Positions 8,433 through 17,292 of a DNA stretch of 64,000 bases are shown in pieces. Numbering within the stretch: position 1 is the stretch's first letter; each line of letters opens with the position of its first letter. Position numbers and translations under genes: made by a program. This DNA comes from JACVRW01 sp038323835 (GTDB lineage: Bacteria > Actinomycetota > Thermoleophilia > Solirubrobacterales > Thermoleophilaceae). The stretch is from contig JBBQHI010000005.1 of the NCBI GenBank assembly GCA_038323835.1, positions 49,586-113,585 of the forward strand. Reading direction: 5' to 3'. Under the pieces are notes generated by a model, which saw only the letters and a program-made list of their open reading frames with translations, was not told where the DNA came from and did no database searches.

Positions 8433-10772
8433 TCAGGTAGTGGGGGTGATGCGGTACGCGTCGAAGACCGAGTCGATTGTCCGCAGGCGGCTGACGCAGG
8501 TCTTGAGCGCAGCGGTGTCCCCCACCTCGACCACGAACCGGTTCTTGACCATCGGGTGGACGACCGTGCAGCGGGCCTCCAGGATGTTGATCCCGGTCTC
8601 CGAGAAGGCGCGCGACAGGTCCTCGAGCAGACGGTGGCGGTCCCAGGCGTCGATCTGGATCTCCACACGGAAGGAGCTGGTGGTGTCCCCCTCCCACTCC
8701 ACCTTCGTGAAGCGCTCCGGGCTCTTCATGAGCGCGTGGGCGTTCGAGCACGCCTCGTGGTGGATGGTGATGCCCTTGCCGAGCGAGATGTAGCCCACGA
8801 TCGGATCTCCGGGCACCGGCCGGCAGCACTTGGCCAGGCGGAGCATCACGTCCGTGACGCCGTCGACCTTGATGCCGTAGGTGGATGACGCCGCCGTCTT
8901 CTTCGGCGTCTCCTTGCGCTCCAGCAACTCGGTGGCCGCGGACGCGGGCTCGACGGCGGACTCGCCCTCCTTCAGCCGGCTCATCAGCTTCGAGCTGACG
9001 GTCTTGGCCGAGATCTTCGACTGGCCGAGGGCGATGTAGAAGTCCTCGCCCTTCTGGAAGCCCATCTCGCGGATCACGTCCGCGAGCAGCGGCGAGCCCA
9101 CGATCTTCTGCGACGGGAGGCCGGCGCGCTTCAGGTTCTCGTGCAGGAGCTCGCGCCCGCCCCGCTCCGAGTCCTCACGCTTCTCGCGCGTGAACCAGGC
9201 CCGGATCTTCGACTGCGCGCGAGTCGTCTTGGCCAGCGAGAGCCAGTCGCGCGAGGGGCCGCGCTCCTTCTTCGAGGTCAGGACCTCGCAGATGTCCCCC
9301 GAGCGGAGCTCGTAGTGCAGCGGCACGATCTTGCCGTTCACCTTCGCGCCCACGCAGCGGTGGCCGACATCGGTGTGCACGGAGTAGGCGAAATCGAGCG
9401 GCGTGGCCCCGGACGCGAGCGACTTGACCTCGCCCTTGGGCGTGAAGACGAACACCTCGTCCTCGAAGAGGTCGGCCTTCAGGGTCTCCGCAAAGTCCTG
9501 AGGGTCCTTGGTCTCGTGCTGCCAGTCGAGGAGCTGGCGCAGCCACTCGACCTTCTCCTCCGGAGGCCGTGATCCGTCCGCCTTGTAGATCCAGTGCGCG
9601 GCCACGCCGAACTCGGCGGTGCGGTGCATCGCCTCGGTGCGGATCTGAATCTCGAGCGGCCTGCCCTCGGGCCCGATCACGGTCGTGTGCAGGGCCTGGT
9701 ACATGTTGAACTTGGGCATCGCCACCCAGTCCTTGAAGCGGCCGGGGAGCGGCTTCCACAGCGAGTGGATCACGCCGATCGCGCCGTAGCAGTCCTTCAC
9801 CGACTCGACGATCACCCGCATGGCGGTGAGGTCGTAGATCTCGTTGAACTCGCGGCCCTTCTTGGTCATCTTCGAGTAGATCGAGTAGAAGTGCTTCGCC
9901 CGGCCGGAGATCTCCGCGGTGATGCCCACCGCCTTCAGCTCCTTCTCCAGGTAGTTGCCGGCCCGCCCCACGTAGGCGTCGCGCTCGGTCCGCTGCTGGC
10001 TCACCAGCTGCTTGATCTCGTTGTACTTGCGCGGGTGGAGGGTGTTGAAGGCGAGGTCCTCCAGCTCCCACTTGATGGCGTGGATGCCGAGCCGGTGCGC
10101 CAGCGGCGCGAAGATCTCGAGCGTCTCCTTGGCCTTGTCGCGCTGCTTCTGCTTCGGCATGGAGCTCAGCGTCCGCATGTTGTGCAGGCGGTCCGCGAGC
10201 TTGATCAGGATGACCCGGATGTCCCGGGCCATCGCGACCATCATCTTCCGGTAGTTCTCGGCCTGGCGGTCGTCGCGGCTCTGGAAGGTGACCCCCGAGA
10301 GCTTGGTGACGCCGTCCACCAGCGCGCCCACCTCCTCGCCGAAGTCCGCCACCACCTCGTCCAGCGAGGCGCTGGTGTCCTCCACCGTGTCGTGCAGGAG
10401 GGCGGCGCAGAGGGTCTCCGTGTCGAGCCGCATTCCGGCGCAGATCTTGGCCACGCCCACGGGATGGACGATGAAGTCCTCGCCGCTCGCCCGGCGCTGG
10501 TCGGCGTGCCGCTCGCAGGCAAATGCGAACGCGCGCTGGACGAGGTCCCGGTCCACCGGCTCGACCGACTCGCCCGCGTGCTCCTCGACGACCGCGAAGA
10601 GGTCGGCGAGCAACTCGCGCTGGTGCTCGGTGAGCTGCTTGGCGGCGGTGACGGTCACGGCGCCGCCATGCTCATCCACCCGCGCGCGCTCCACGTCGCG
10701 CGCGGACGGCCGGCCGTTGCCGGCCCGTGCCTTGCGCCGTGGCGTCCTCTTCTTGGCTGGGGTTCCGGCCAT
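8433..10772 (-). CDS. rel: Bifunctional (p)ppGpp synthetase/hydrolase (RelA/SpoT/Rel)
   Basis: The 779-aa length matches actinobacterial Rel. An HD hydrolase domain is intact: HADQRRASGEDF at about 89-100, IVHP (H103), HD at 127-128 and ED at 131-132. The synthetase domain follows (GRAKHFYSIYSKM, EIYDLTAMRV, GVAAHWIYK). Next come a TGS domain (VFVFTPKGEVKSLASGATPL) and a C-terminal ACT domain (RHRLLEDLSRAFSETGINIL). The intact HD box indicates that it both makes and degrades the stringent-response alarmone. It lies downstream of recJ on the same strand with an 83-base gap, as in the common secDF-recJ-rel order. Confidence 0.95.
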   Translation of the reverse strand: MAGTPAKKRTPRRKARAGNGRPSARDVERARVDEHGGAVTVTAAKQLTEHQRELLADLFAVVEEHAGESVEPVDRDLVQRAFAFACERHADQRRASGEDFIVHPVGVAKICAGMRLDTETLCAALLHDTVEDTSASLDEVVADFGEEVGALVDGVTKLSGVTFQSRDDRQAENYRKMMVAMARDIRVILIKLADRLHNMRTLSSMPKQKQRDKAKETLEIFAPLAHRLGIHAIKWELEDLAFNTLHPRKYNEIKQLVSQQRTERDAYVGRAGNYLEKELKAVGITAEISGRAKHFYSIYSKMTKKGREFNEIYDLTAMRVIVESVKDCYGAIGVIHSLWKPLPGRFKDWVAMPKFNMYQALHTTVIGPEGRPLEIQIRTEAMHRTAEFGVAAHWIYKADGSRPPEEKVEWLRQLLDWQHETKDPQDFAETLKADLFEDEVFVFTPKGEVKSLASGATPLDFAYSVHTDVGHRCVGAKVNGKIVPLHYELRSGDICEVLTSKKERGPSRDWLSLAKTTRAQSKIRAWFTREKREDSERGGRELLHENLKRAGLPSQKIVGSPLLADVIREMGFQKGEDFYIALGQSKISAKTVSSKLMSRLKEGESAVEPASAATELLERKETPKKTAASSTYGIKVDGVTDVMLRLAKCCRPVPGDPIVGYISLGKGITIHHEACSNAHALMKSPERFTKVEWEGDTTSSFRVEIQIDAWDRHRLLEDLSRAFSETGINILEARCTVVHPMVKNRFVVEVGDTAALKTCVSRLRTIDSVFDAYRITPTT

Positions 10773-10855
10773 GGTTTCGAGTCTAAAGCCGTATCGGCCG
10801 ATTCACCCCCGCAGGACAGCCGCGGCGGCCGGCTCGGCGCGGCTCCGGTGCCCGT

Positions 10856-13318
10856 TCAGGAGGCGACGGCAACCGGCTGCGGCACCGGGGCGACGCCGGC
10901 AAGTGCGCGTGTGATCTCTGCGAGGCGCTCGCGCGCCGCGCGAAACTCCGCCGAGAGCTCCAGCTCCACGCGCGGCGTGTCGAGCACCAGGCAGCGCGGA
11001 GGGTCCAGCGACAGCTCAACCAGCCCCAGCTCCGTGAGCACCCGCAGCAGGCGGGCGCACTGGTAGGCGCCGCGCGGGTAGCGCCCGTCGCCACGCAGCG
11101 CACGCTCGAGCTCGTCGGGCGAGGCGCCCGGGTCGAGCTTCCTCAGGCCACGGAAGCACTCCGCCAGCGCCGGGCGCAGCTCCAGCTCCGCGCGCCAGAC
11201 CGCCAGCGCGAACTCCGCCTCGGGCGCGCCCCAGGCCAGATGGGCGGTGGGCACGCAGCCGAGAAGCGGATCGGCCGGCCCGCCGGGCGGCGGGTCGAGC
11301 GCCACCAGGTGGTGGAAGCCCTCCGCCAGCGCCGGCCGCTCGGCCAGGGCGCTCCACGACACCACGGCCAGGCCATCGGGGTCGAGCCCGGCCACCAGTC
11401 CCTCCAGGGACTGCCGGCGCCGGGGCACGTCGGCCACGCCCACCAGCACCCGCTCGCCGCTCGTGATCAGCTCGCCCACCACTCCCGCGAACCCGCAGCC
11501 ACGACGATCCACCGCGGATGGTCCGGGCCCAGCGAGGCTCGGAACACCGGAGGATGTCATCAGCTCCGCGAGGTGAGGCCAGAATTCCTCGTCCTCGCCG
11601 AGCACGCGCAGGCGCCCGGCCCGGGTCTGGCACAGCGCGCGCATGACCAGCCGGGGCTCCACCACCCCGTTCCAGCGGTTGCGTTCGAGGCGGACCACGA
11701 GGTCGTGGGGCTCCTTGGCGGCGCCCGCGAGCGAGGCCGGTGTCGATCCAAAGGCCACCCCGCGCGAGCGCGAGCCTCCCGCCGTGACCAGGTTGAAGCG
11801 CGCGTGCTGGCGCTCATCGCCCATGCCCGAGACGCCCTCCAGGCGGGCGCCGGGCACGAGCAGGTTGGGCTGCGGGTTCCCGGATCCGAACGGCCGCATC
11901 CGCTCCAGCTCCTCGGCCAGCTCGAGGCCGAGGACGCCCCCGGCCACCACCGCGTCCACGCGGTCGCAGGGAATCAGATCCTCGGGGCAGAGCTCGCCCG
12001 CCGCGTGAGCGGCCAGCGCGCGCCGGAAGGGATCGAGCGAGTCCGCGTCCAGCTCCACCCCGGCGGCCATCCGGTGGCCGCCGAAGCGGGTCAGGTGCGC
12101 CGCGCACGCGTCCAGCCCGGCGTGAAGGTCGTAGGGGGAGATGCTTCGCCCCGAGCCACGCCCAGAGCCGTCCTCCATGGAGATCACCACGCACGGCCGC
12201 CGCCAGCGCTCCACGAGGCGCGACGCCACGATGCCCACCACGCCGGGATGCCACCCCTCGCCCGCGACCACGATCGCGCCGGCGTGCGCCTGCGGGGCGC
12301 AGGCCCCCTCGGCGGCGAACAGGATCCGCGTCTCGGCCTCGCGGCGGTCGAGGTTCAGCAGGTCGAGCTCGCGGGCCACCTCGGCCGCACGGCCCTCGTC
12401 CTCGGTGAGCAGCAGCTCCAGCGCGGCGTCGGCCCGCTGCATTCGCCCCGCGGCGTTGATGCGGGGGCCGAGCCTGAACCCGAGCGTGTGCTCTGAGATG
12501 TCCCCGGGGTCCACTGCGGCCACCTCCATGAGCGCGCGCAGGCCGGGCCGGCGGGTGCGGGCGAGCACGGCAAGGCCCTCCCGGACGATGCGGCGGTTCT
12601 CCCCGCGCAGCGGGACGCGGTCGCAGACGGTGGCCAGGGCGGCCAGGTCCAGGTCCTCGGCGGCCTCGGCGGGATCGCGCCCGGCGGCCGACCTGAGGCC
12701 CTCGGAGAGCTTCAGGGCCACCCCGGCGGCGCAGAGCTCGGGGCACCCGTATTCGCCCAGGGCGGGATGCACGATGGTGCAGTCGGGAAGCCCGGGACCG
12801 GAACGGTGGTGATCGGTGATCACCACGTCGAGCCCGGCGGCCCGCGCCGCCGCCACCTCGGCCACGGCGGTGATCCCGCAGTCCACGGTGACCAGCAGAT
12901 CCACCCCGGAGGCTGCCATCCGCTCGACCGTGGCCCCGGACAGGCCGTAGCCGTCGTCGAAGCGGCTGGGGATCTCCCAGGTCGGGCTGCCGCCCAGCGC
13001 CCGCAGGGCACCGACGAGGATCGCGGTGGAGCACACCCCGTCCACGTCGTAGTCCCCGTGCACGGCGATTCGCGACCCGCGTTCCAGGTGGCCCAGGATC
13101 AGCCTGCAGGCGTCGGGCAGCCCGGGAAGGCCGAGGGGGTCATGGCACTCCTCGGCGGCAAGGAAGCGCCGCGCCTCGTCGGGATCCCCGAGGCCGCGCC
13201 GGGCCAGCACCGCGGCCACCGTGGGCGAGAGCCCGAGTGCACGCTCCAGCCGCAGCGCGCGGGCCACCTCATAGGGTGCGCTCGACCACCGCGACGTACA
13301 CGTGTCCATCCGCGCCAT
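10856..13318 (-). CDS. recJ: Single-stranded-DNA-specific exonuclease RecJ
   Basis: The product is 820 aa from ATG 13318 (ATG 13309 also possible). DHH-family metal-binding motifs are present: HGDYDVDGV at 87-95, VTVDCGITA, VVITDHHRSGPGLP, then HPGVVGIVASRL and GGHRMAAGVEL of the DHHA1 part. RecJ degrades ssDNA 5' to 3' in recombination and mismatch repair. After the OB-like region (about residue 560) there is an extension of roughly 250 residues with no motif I recognise; long C-terminal parts occur in several phyla. It is downstream of secDF and the small membrane gene and upstream of rel. Confidence 0.92.
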   Translation of the reverse strand: MARMDTCTSRWSSAPYEVARALRLERALGLSPTVAAVLARRGLGDPDEARRFLAAEECHDPLGLPGLPDACRLILGHLERGSRIAVHGDYDVDGVCSTAILVGALRALGGSPTWEIPSRFDDGYGLSGATVERMAASGVDLLVTVDCGITAVAEVAAARAAGLDVVITDHHRSGPGLPDCTIVHPALGEYGCPELCAAGVALKLSEGLRSAAGRDPAEAAEDLDLAALATVCDRVPLRGENRRIVREGLAVLARTRRPGLRALMEVAAVDPGDISEHTLGFRLGPRINAAGRMQRADAALELLLTEDEGRAAEVARELDLLNLDRREAETRILFAAEGACAPQAHAGAIVVAGEGWHPGVVGIVASRLVERWRRPCVVISMEDGSGRGSGRSISPYDLHAGLDACAAHLTRFGGHRMAAGVELDADSLDPFRRALAAHAAGELCPEDLIPCDRVDAVVAGGVLGLELAEELERMRPFGSGNPQPNLLVPGARLEGVSGMGDERQHARFNLVTAGGSRSRGVAFGSTPASLAGAAKEPHDLVVRLERNRWNGVVEPRLVMRALCQTRAGRLRVLGEDEEFWPHLAELMTSSGVPSLAGPGPSAVDRRGCGFAGVVGELITSGERVLVGVADVPRRRQSLEGLVAGLDPDGLAVVSWSALAERPALAEGFHHLVALDPPPGGPADPLLGCVPTAHLAWGAPEAEFALAVWRAELELRPALAECFRGLRKLDPGASPDELERALRGDGRYPRGAYQCARLLRVLTELGLVELSLDPPRCLVLDTPRVELELSAEFRAARERLAEITRALAGVAPVPQPVAVAS

Positions 13319-13370
13319 TCTGGGGCCGCCCCCCGACGGAACGGGCGCGGCGCGGCGTCTGGCTCCGGGC

Positions 13371-13673
13371 CTAGAGGTGCGAGCCGGCGCGGGTGAAGCC
13401 GTGGTCCACGCCCGCGGCGCGGTCCACCCGGCTGCCCCAGAGGTACGAGATGGCCAGCCCGATCAGCGATCCGGGTATGGCCACCAGCGCCTGGATCAGC
13501 TCCGTGTCGTGACGGCCGGGGACGTGCGCCCCGTTCACGATGAACCCGAACAGGGCGGCGCCTGCGATCGCCGCCAGGAAGGCGCCCACAATCCCGCCCC
13601 AGAAGCGATCGGGCAGGAAGACCGTGAAGTGCCAGACGGCAATGCCCATCATCACCCAGACCACGAGTCCCAC
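13371..13673 (-). CDS. Small membrane protein, GlsB/YeaQ/YmgE-like
   Basis: The product is 100 aa from GTG 13673, three bases after the secDF stop, so it probably belongs to that operon. Three hydrophobic glycine-rich segments are seen (VVWVMMGIAVWHFTVFL; GGIVGAFLAAIAGAALFGFI; ALVAIPGSLIGLAISYLW). The GGIVGAFLAAIAGA pattern resembles the transglycosylase-associated / stress-response YeaQ family. The function of that family is poorly known; a membrane location is the only firm statement. The C-terminal 15 residues are polar. Confidence 0.65.
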   Translation of the reverse strand: MGLVVWVMMGIAVWHFTVFLPDRFWGGIVGAFLAAIAGAALFGFIVNGAHVPGRHDTELIQALVAIPGSLIGLAISYLWGSRVDRAAGVDHGFTRAGSHL

Positions 13674-13676
13674 CAG

Positions 13677-16600
13677 CTACCGCCTTCCGTGCTTCTTGCG
13701 GCGGTTGCCGCGCTTGGGTTGCCTGGACTTGGGCGAATCCGCGCCCGCCGTGCTGGTCACCGAGGATCGCCTCGGACCGGGGTCGCCGTTCCCCGAGCCG
13801 TTTCCGGCGCCGTCGGTGGGCGTGACCTCCGGGGCGTCGTCGTCCGCGGCCTCGGGCGCCACGTCTTCGGGCGCCACGGGCTCGGGCTCCGGGTCTGTCT
13901 CGAGCTCGGGCTCGGGCTCGGGCTCGGGAGGTGGCGCCGTGGGCACCGCCGTCCTACCCCCGGCCTGGCTCTCGGCCCGCCGCGGGGGCGTCACGCCGGC
14001 CGCGGTCCGCCGTGCCCTCCGGGCGGTGCGCCGGCCGCGAGGCGTGGCCGGCGTCGCGCCGGTGCCCCTGCCCTCGTCCTCGTCGTCGCCGAGGTTCGCG
14101 CTCGCGAACGCGGGAACCTCGCCGCCGTGGTCCTCCATGACGAGCTTGCGCCGGCGCATGTACACCCGCTCCCGCTCCTTCCACTCCACCAGCACCGGGG
14201 TGGCGATGAAGATCGAGGAGTAGGCGCCAGAGGCCACGCCGACCATGAGCGCAAAGGCGAAGTCCCTCAGGGTCGCGCCACCGAAGAGCATCAGCGAGCC
14301 CACCGGCATCAGCACCACGAAGCTCGTGGCCAGCGACCGCGTGAAGACCTCCGACATCGAGCGGTTGGCGATCTGGGAGAACGTGGCCCGCGGCATGCGC
14401 GGCACGTTCTCGCGGATTCGGTCGAACACGATGACCGTGTCGTAGAGCGAGTAACCAAGGATGGTGAGCAGCGCCGCGACCGTCGACGTAGTCACCTCCC
14501 GGTCGGTGAGGGCGTAGACGCCCGCCGTGATCAGGATGTCGTGTGCCAAAGCGATGAGGACCGGCACGGCGAACTTGAACTCGAACCGGAACCCGATGTA
14601 GAGCGAGATCAGGAGAAGGGAGGCGAACACGGCGATGATCGCCGTGCGGGCGATCTGCTCGCCGAAGGTCGGGCCAACCGAGGTGACCGAGAAGTCCTGC
14701 TGCTTGACGCCGAAGTCCTTGTCGAGCGCCCGCTGCACCTTCTGCACCTGACCCGGGTCGAGCTGCTTCACCGCGATCTGGATCACGTTGTTGCCCAGCT
14801 CGGGGTCGTTGACCTCCTGGATCTTGGCGTCCGAGTACCCGAGCGGGCTCAGCGTCCGGCGCACATCGTCGGCACTCGCCTGGCGCTCGAGAGGGGTGGT
14901 GATGCGGGTGCCCGACTCGAAGTCGATGCCAAAGTTGATCCCCAGCGTGGAGATGGCGATCGCGCCCGCGGCCAGGATCATTCCCGAGAAGGAGAAGAAC
15001 CAGCGCGACTTGCCCATGAAGTCGAAGCGCCACCGCGGGCCGGAGCTCTCCTTGACACCGAGCGCGCTGGGACGCCGCAACACACGGCTGCGCGCCATCG
15101 AGCCCAGGATCGCCGAGGTGGCCAGCACCGCGGTGAAGAGCGAGAGCAGGGTGCCGATCAGCAGCGTGAGGGCGAAGCCCTTGATGCCGGCGGTGGCGAG
15201 CGTGAACAGGATGAAGGCCACCCCGATCGTCACCACGTTGGCGTCGATGATCGTCCGCAGCGCCTTCGTGTAGCCGGTGGAGATGGCCGCGGGTATCGAC
15301 TTACCCGCCCGCACCTCCTCCTTGATGCGCTCGAACATGACGATGTTCGCGTCGGCCGCCACCGCGAGCGTGAGCACCATGCCCGCGAGGCCCGGCAGCG
15401 TGAGCGTGATCGGGAGCAGCTTGATCACGGCGAACAGGAGCACGCCGTAGATCCCGAGCGCCGCGGTGGCCACCAGGCCGAGCACGCGGTAGAAGAGGAT
15501 CAGGAAGGCGACCGTGAGCAGGAGCCCGGCAAGCCCCGCCAGCAGGCCCTGGTGAAGCGCCTGCTTTCCGAGCGTCGCCGACACCTGCGTATTGGAGATC
15601 AGCTTCAGCTCGATCGGCAGCGCGCCGATGCGGAGGCTCTCGGCCAGGTCGTTGGTCTGGCCGATGTCCCCGATGTTCTCGATCTGCGCCCCCGTGCGGC
15701 CGTCGATGCCCTCGGGGTTCTGCACGTAGTCGATCGTGGCCAGCGAGACGATCTTGTTGTCCAGCGTGATCGCGAAGCGCTGGAACGTCTGGTCGCGCGG
15801 CGTGCCCGCCTGGGGAATGATCTTGGATCCGCGGTCCGCGATCCCCTTGGTCACCCGGGCGAAGGCCTGGCGGCCCTTGTCGGTGAACTCCATCGTCACA
15901 ACCGGCGCGTTGGTCTGCGGGTCGCTCTGCGCCTTCGGGTTCTTGATCTCGGTGCCGTTCAGCTCCGAGTCGTCCTCGAGCACGAAGAAGCGCTTGATCT
16001 GAGCGGGCTGGTTGGGCACCCGCTCGGCCTCGACGATCGTGATCCCGCGCGGCACCTCGATGATTCGCGAGCCTGCCGGCGGTCCTCCGGAGCCCAGCGC
16101 CTCGAGCTCGTCCAGGCACGCGGTGCCCTTGGCGTACTCGGGTGCCTTGCCGGGGCCCGGGTCGAAGTCGGAGAGCGCCTCCTTGCACGAGGTGCCCGGG
16201 TCGTAGTCGCCGGTGCGCACCGGCTTCTTGTCCGGCCCGATCGGGAGCTCGTCGGGTCCGAAGAGGTAGTAGCGCGGCGTGGTGGTGGAGTCGTTCTGGC
16301 GGTCGGCCTGGGCGCGGGTCAGGTCAGAGCCCGGGGGCACGTCGGTGGCCTCCGCCTTGGGCTTCGCCTTCGATGCCGCCTCGGCGGCCGCGAACAGCGC
16401 CTTACTGCCCGCGTAGGGCGAGTCCGCCCCGCGGCCCAGCACGTTCGGCTCCCAGTCGTAGAACTGGAGCTGTGCGGTGGTGCCCACCTGCTGGATGGCG
16501 CGCTGCGCATTCTGAACGTCGGGGAGGCCGACGGAGATCTGATCGGAGCCCGACCGCTGGATCTCGGGCTCGGACACGCCGAGCGAGTCGGTGCGCTTGC

Positions 16601-16802
16601 GGATCGTGTTGATCGCGTCGTCCACCGCGGCCGGGGTGACCTTCGGCACCTGCGGGGTCGGCCGGCCCTGGTAGACGAGCTCGATCCCGCCCTTCAGGTC
16701 GAGCCCGAGCTTGGTGGGCTTCGTGGCGATCACCACGGCCGACGCCACGAGCATCGCCATGACGATCCCGAGGATCGCGAGGTTGCGGTTGCGGTTGGTC
16801 AC
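13677..16802 (-). CDS. secDF: Fused protein translocase subunit SecD-SecF
   Basis: The product is 1041 aa. GTG 16802 overlaps the stop of the upstream PAS gene as GTGA. The SecD half has TM1 (NLAILGIVMAMLVASAVVIA), the D1 motif GLDLKGGIELVYQ, the periplasmic P1 region, and VAADANIVMFERIKEE near the channel. The SecF half begins near residue 596 (MGKSRWFFSFSG), with GINFGIDFESGTRI and LYDTVIVFDRIRENV. SecDF uses proton motive force to pull exported proteins outward. The last 150 or so residues are a disordered tail: Glu-Pro repeats flanked by Arg/Lys-rich stretches. Fusion is known in some lineages, but most actinobacteria keep two genes. Confidence 0.95.
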   Translation of the reverse strand: MTNRNRNLAILGIVMAMLVASAVVIATKPTKLGLDLKGGIELVYQGRPTPQVPKVTPAAVDDAINTIRKRTDSLGVSEPEIQRSGSDQISVGLPDVQNAQRAIQQVGTTAQLQFYDWEPNVLGRGADSPYAGSKALFAAAEAASKAKPKAEATDVPPGSDLTRAQADRQNDSTTTPRYYLFGPDELPIGPDKKPVRTGDYDPGTSCKEALSDFDPGPGKAPEYAKGTACLDELEALGSGGPPAGSRIIEVPRGITIVEAERVPNQPAQIKRFFVLEDDSELNGTEIKNPKAQSDPQTNAPVVTMEFTDKGRQAFARVTKGIADRGSKIIPQAGTPRDQTFQRFAITLDNKIVSLATIDYVQNPEGIDGRTGAQIENIGDIGQTNDLAESLRIGALPIELKLISNTQVSATLGKQALHQGLLAGLAGLLLTVAFLILFYRVLGLVATAALGIYGVLLFAVIKLLPITLTLPGLAGMVLTLAVAADANIVMFERIKEEVRAGKSIPAAISTGYTKALRTIIDANVVTIGVAFILFTLATAGIKGFALTLLIGTLLSLFTAVLATSAILGSMARSRVLRRPSALGVKESSGPRWRFDFMGKSRWFFSFSGMILAAGAIAISTLGINFGIDFESGTRITTPLERQASADDVRRTLSPLGYSDAKIQEVNDPELGNNVIQIAVKQLDPGQVQKVQRALDKDFGVKQQDFSVTSVGPTFGEQIARTAIIAVFASLLLISLYIGFRFEFKFAVPVLIALAHDILITAGVYALTDREVTTSTVAALLTILGYSLYDTVIVFDRIRENVPRMPRATFSQIANRSMSEVFTRSLATSFVVLMPVGSLMLFGGATLRDFAFALMVGVASGAYSSIFIATPVLVEWKERERVYMRRRKLVMEDHGGEVPAFASANLGDDEDEGRGTGATPATPRGRRTARRARRTAAGVTPPRRAESQAGGRTAVPTAPPPEPEPEPELETDPEPEPVAPEDVAPEAADDDAPEVTPTDGAGNGSGNGDPGPRRSSVTSTAGADSPKSRQPKRGNRRKKHGRR

Positions 16803-17242
16803 TTGGGAGTCAGCACCAGCAGAAGCCCGCCGTCGTCGTCGTACGCGGGAAAGATGTCTGCGGTGGCCGACTCGGGACGGTCTCCCTCAGCATGCACGAT
16901 GACCGGTTTGTCGAGCACGCGCACGCCCCACTCGAGGGCGGTGTGGATGTGATCGTCGCCGCTGGAGAACTCGAGGCCCAGCACCTCGTCCACCGGCCGG
17001 CCGATCACATCGAGATCGCCAAGCCCGGTGAGCTCGCGCGCGCCTCGCCCCGTGCCGATCAGGCGGGCCTGCTGGTCGAGGAGGAAGAAGGCGGCATTCG
17101 GGGCGGGGTAGTAGTCGTCGAGCAGCTCGAACACGAAGCCGAAGCCGCACTTGGAGCACGCGCGTGCCCGGCTCTGGAAGCCGGCGGTCCGCTCGGTGGA
17201 GACGGAACGATCCCCGCAGTTCGGGCAGATGAAAATCGGCAT
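16799..17242 (-). CDS. PAS-like domain protein with N-terminal zinc ribbon
   Basis: The product is 147 aa. Two CxxC pairs (CPNCGDRS near residue 6 and CSKCGFGF near 31) form a likely zinc ribbon. The rest has a PAS-like fold: AAFFLLDQQARLIGTGRGARELTG, then VIGRPVDEVLGLEF. It is translationally coupled to secDF by a 4-base overlap and follows ruvB by 50 bases. Many bacteria have yajC at this position, and none is seen here. Whether this protein senses a signal for export or is a chance neighbour is unknown. Confidence 0.7.
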   Translation of the reverse strand: MPIFICPNCGDRSVSTERTAGFQSRARACSKCGFGFVFELLDDYYPAPNAAFFLLDQQARLIGTGRGARELTGLGDLDVIGRPVDEVLGLEFSSGDDHIHTALEWGVRVLDKPVIVHAEGDRPESATADIFPAYDDDGGLLLVLTPK

Positions 17243-17292
17243 GACTCGTTTTAGGGTAGGCGGTGACCTAAATCTCAGGTTATTGGTGCGCC

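Noticed and set aside
3843..8888. 1681-codon + strand ORF
   Set aside because: It is an antisense shadow of the LuxR-type ATPase and part of rel, with low-complexity Arg/Gly/Pro content and no motifs.
13302..16952. 1216-codon + strand ORF
   Set aside because: It mirrors secDF on the opposite strand; its His/Arg/Asp-rich sequence is a typical high-GC shadow.
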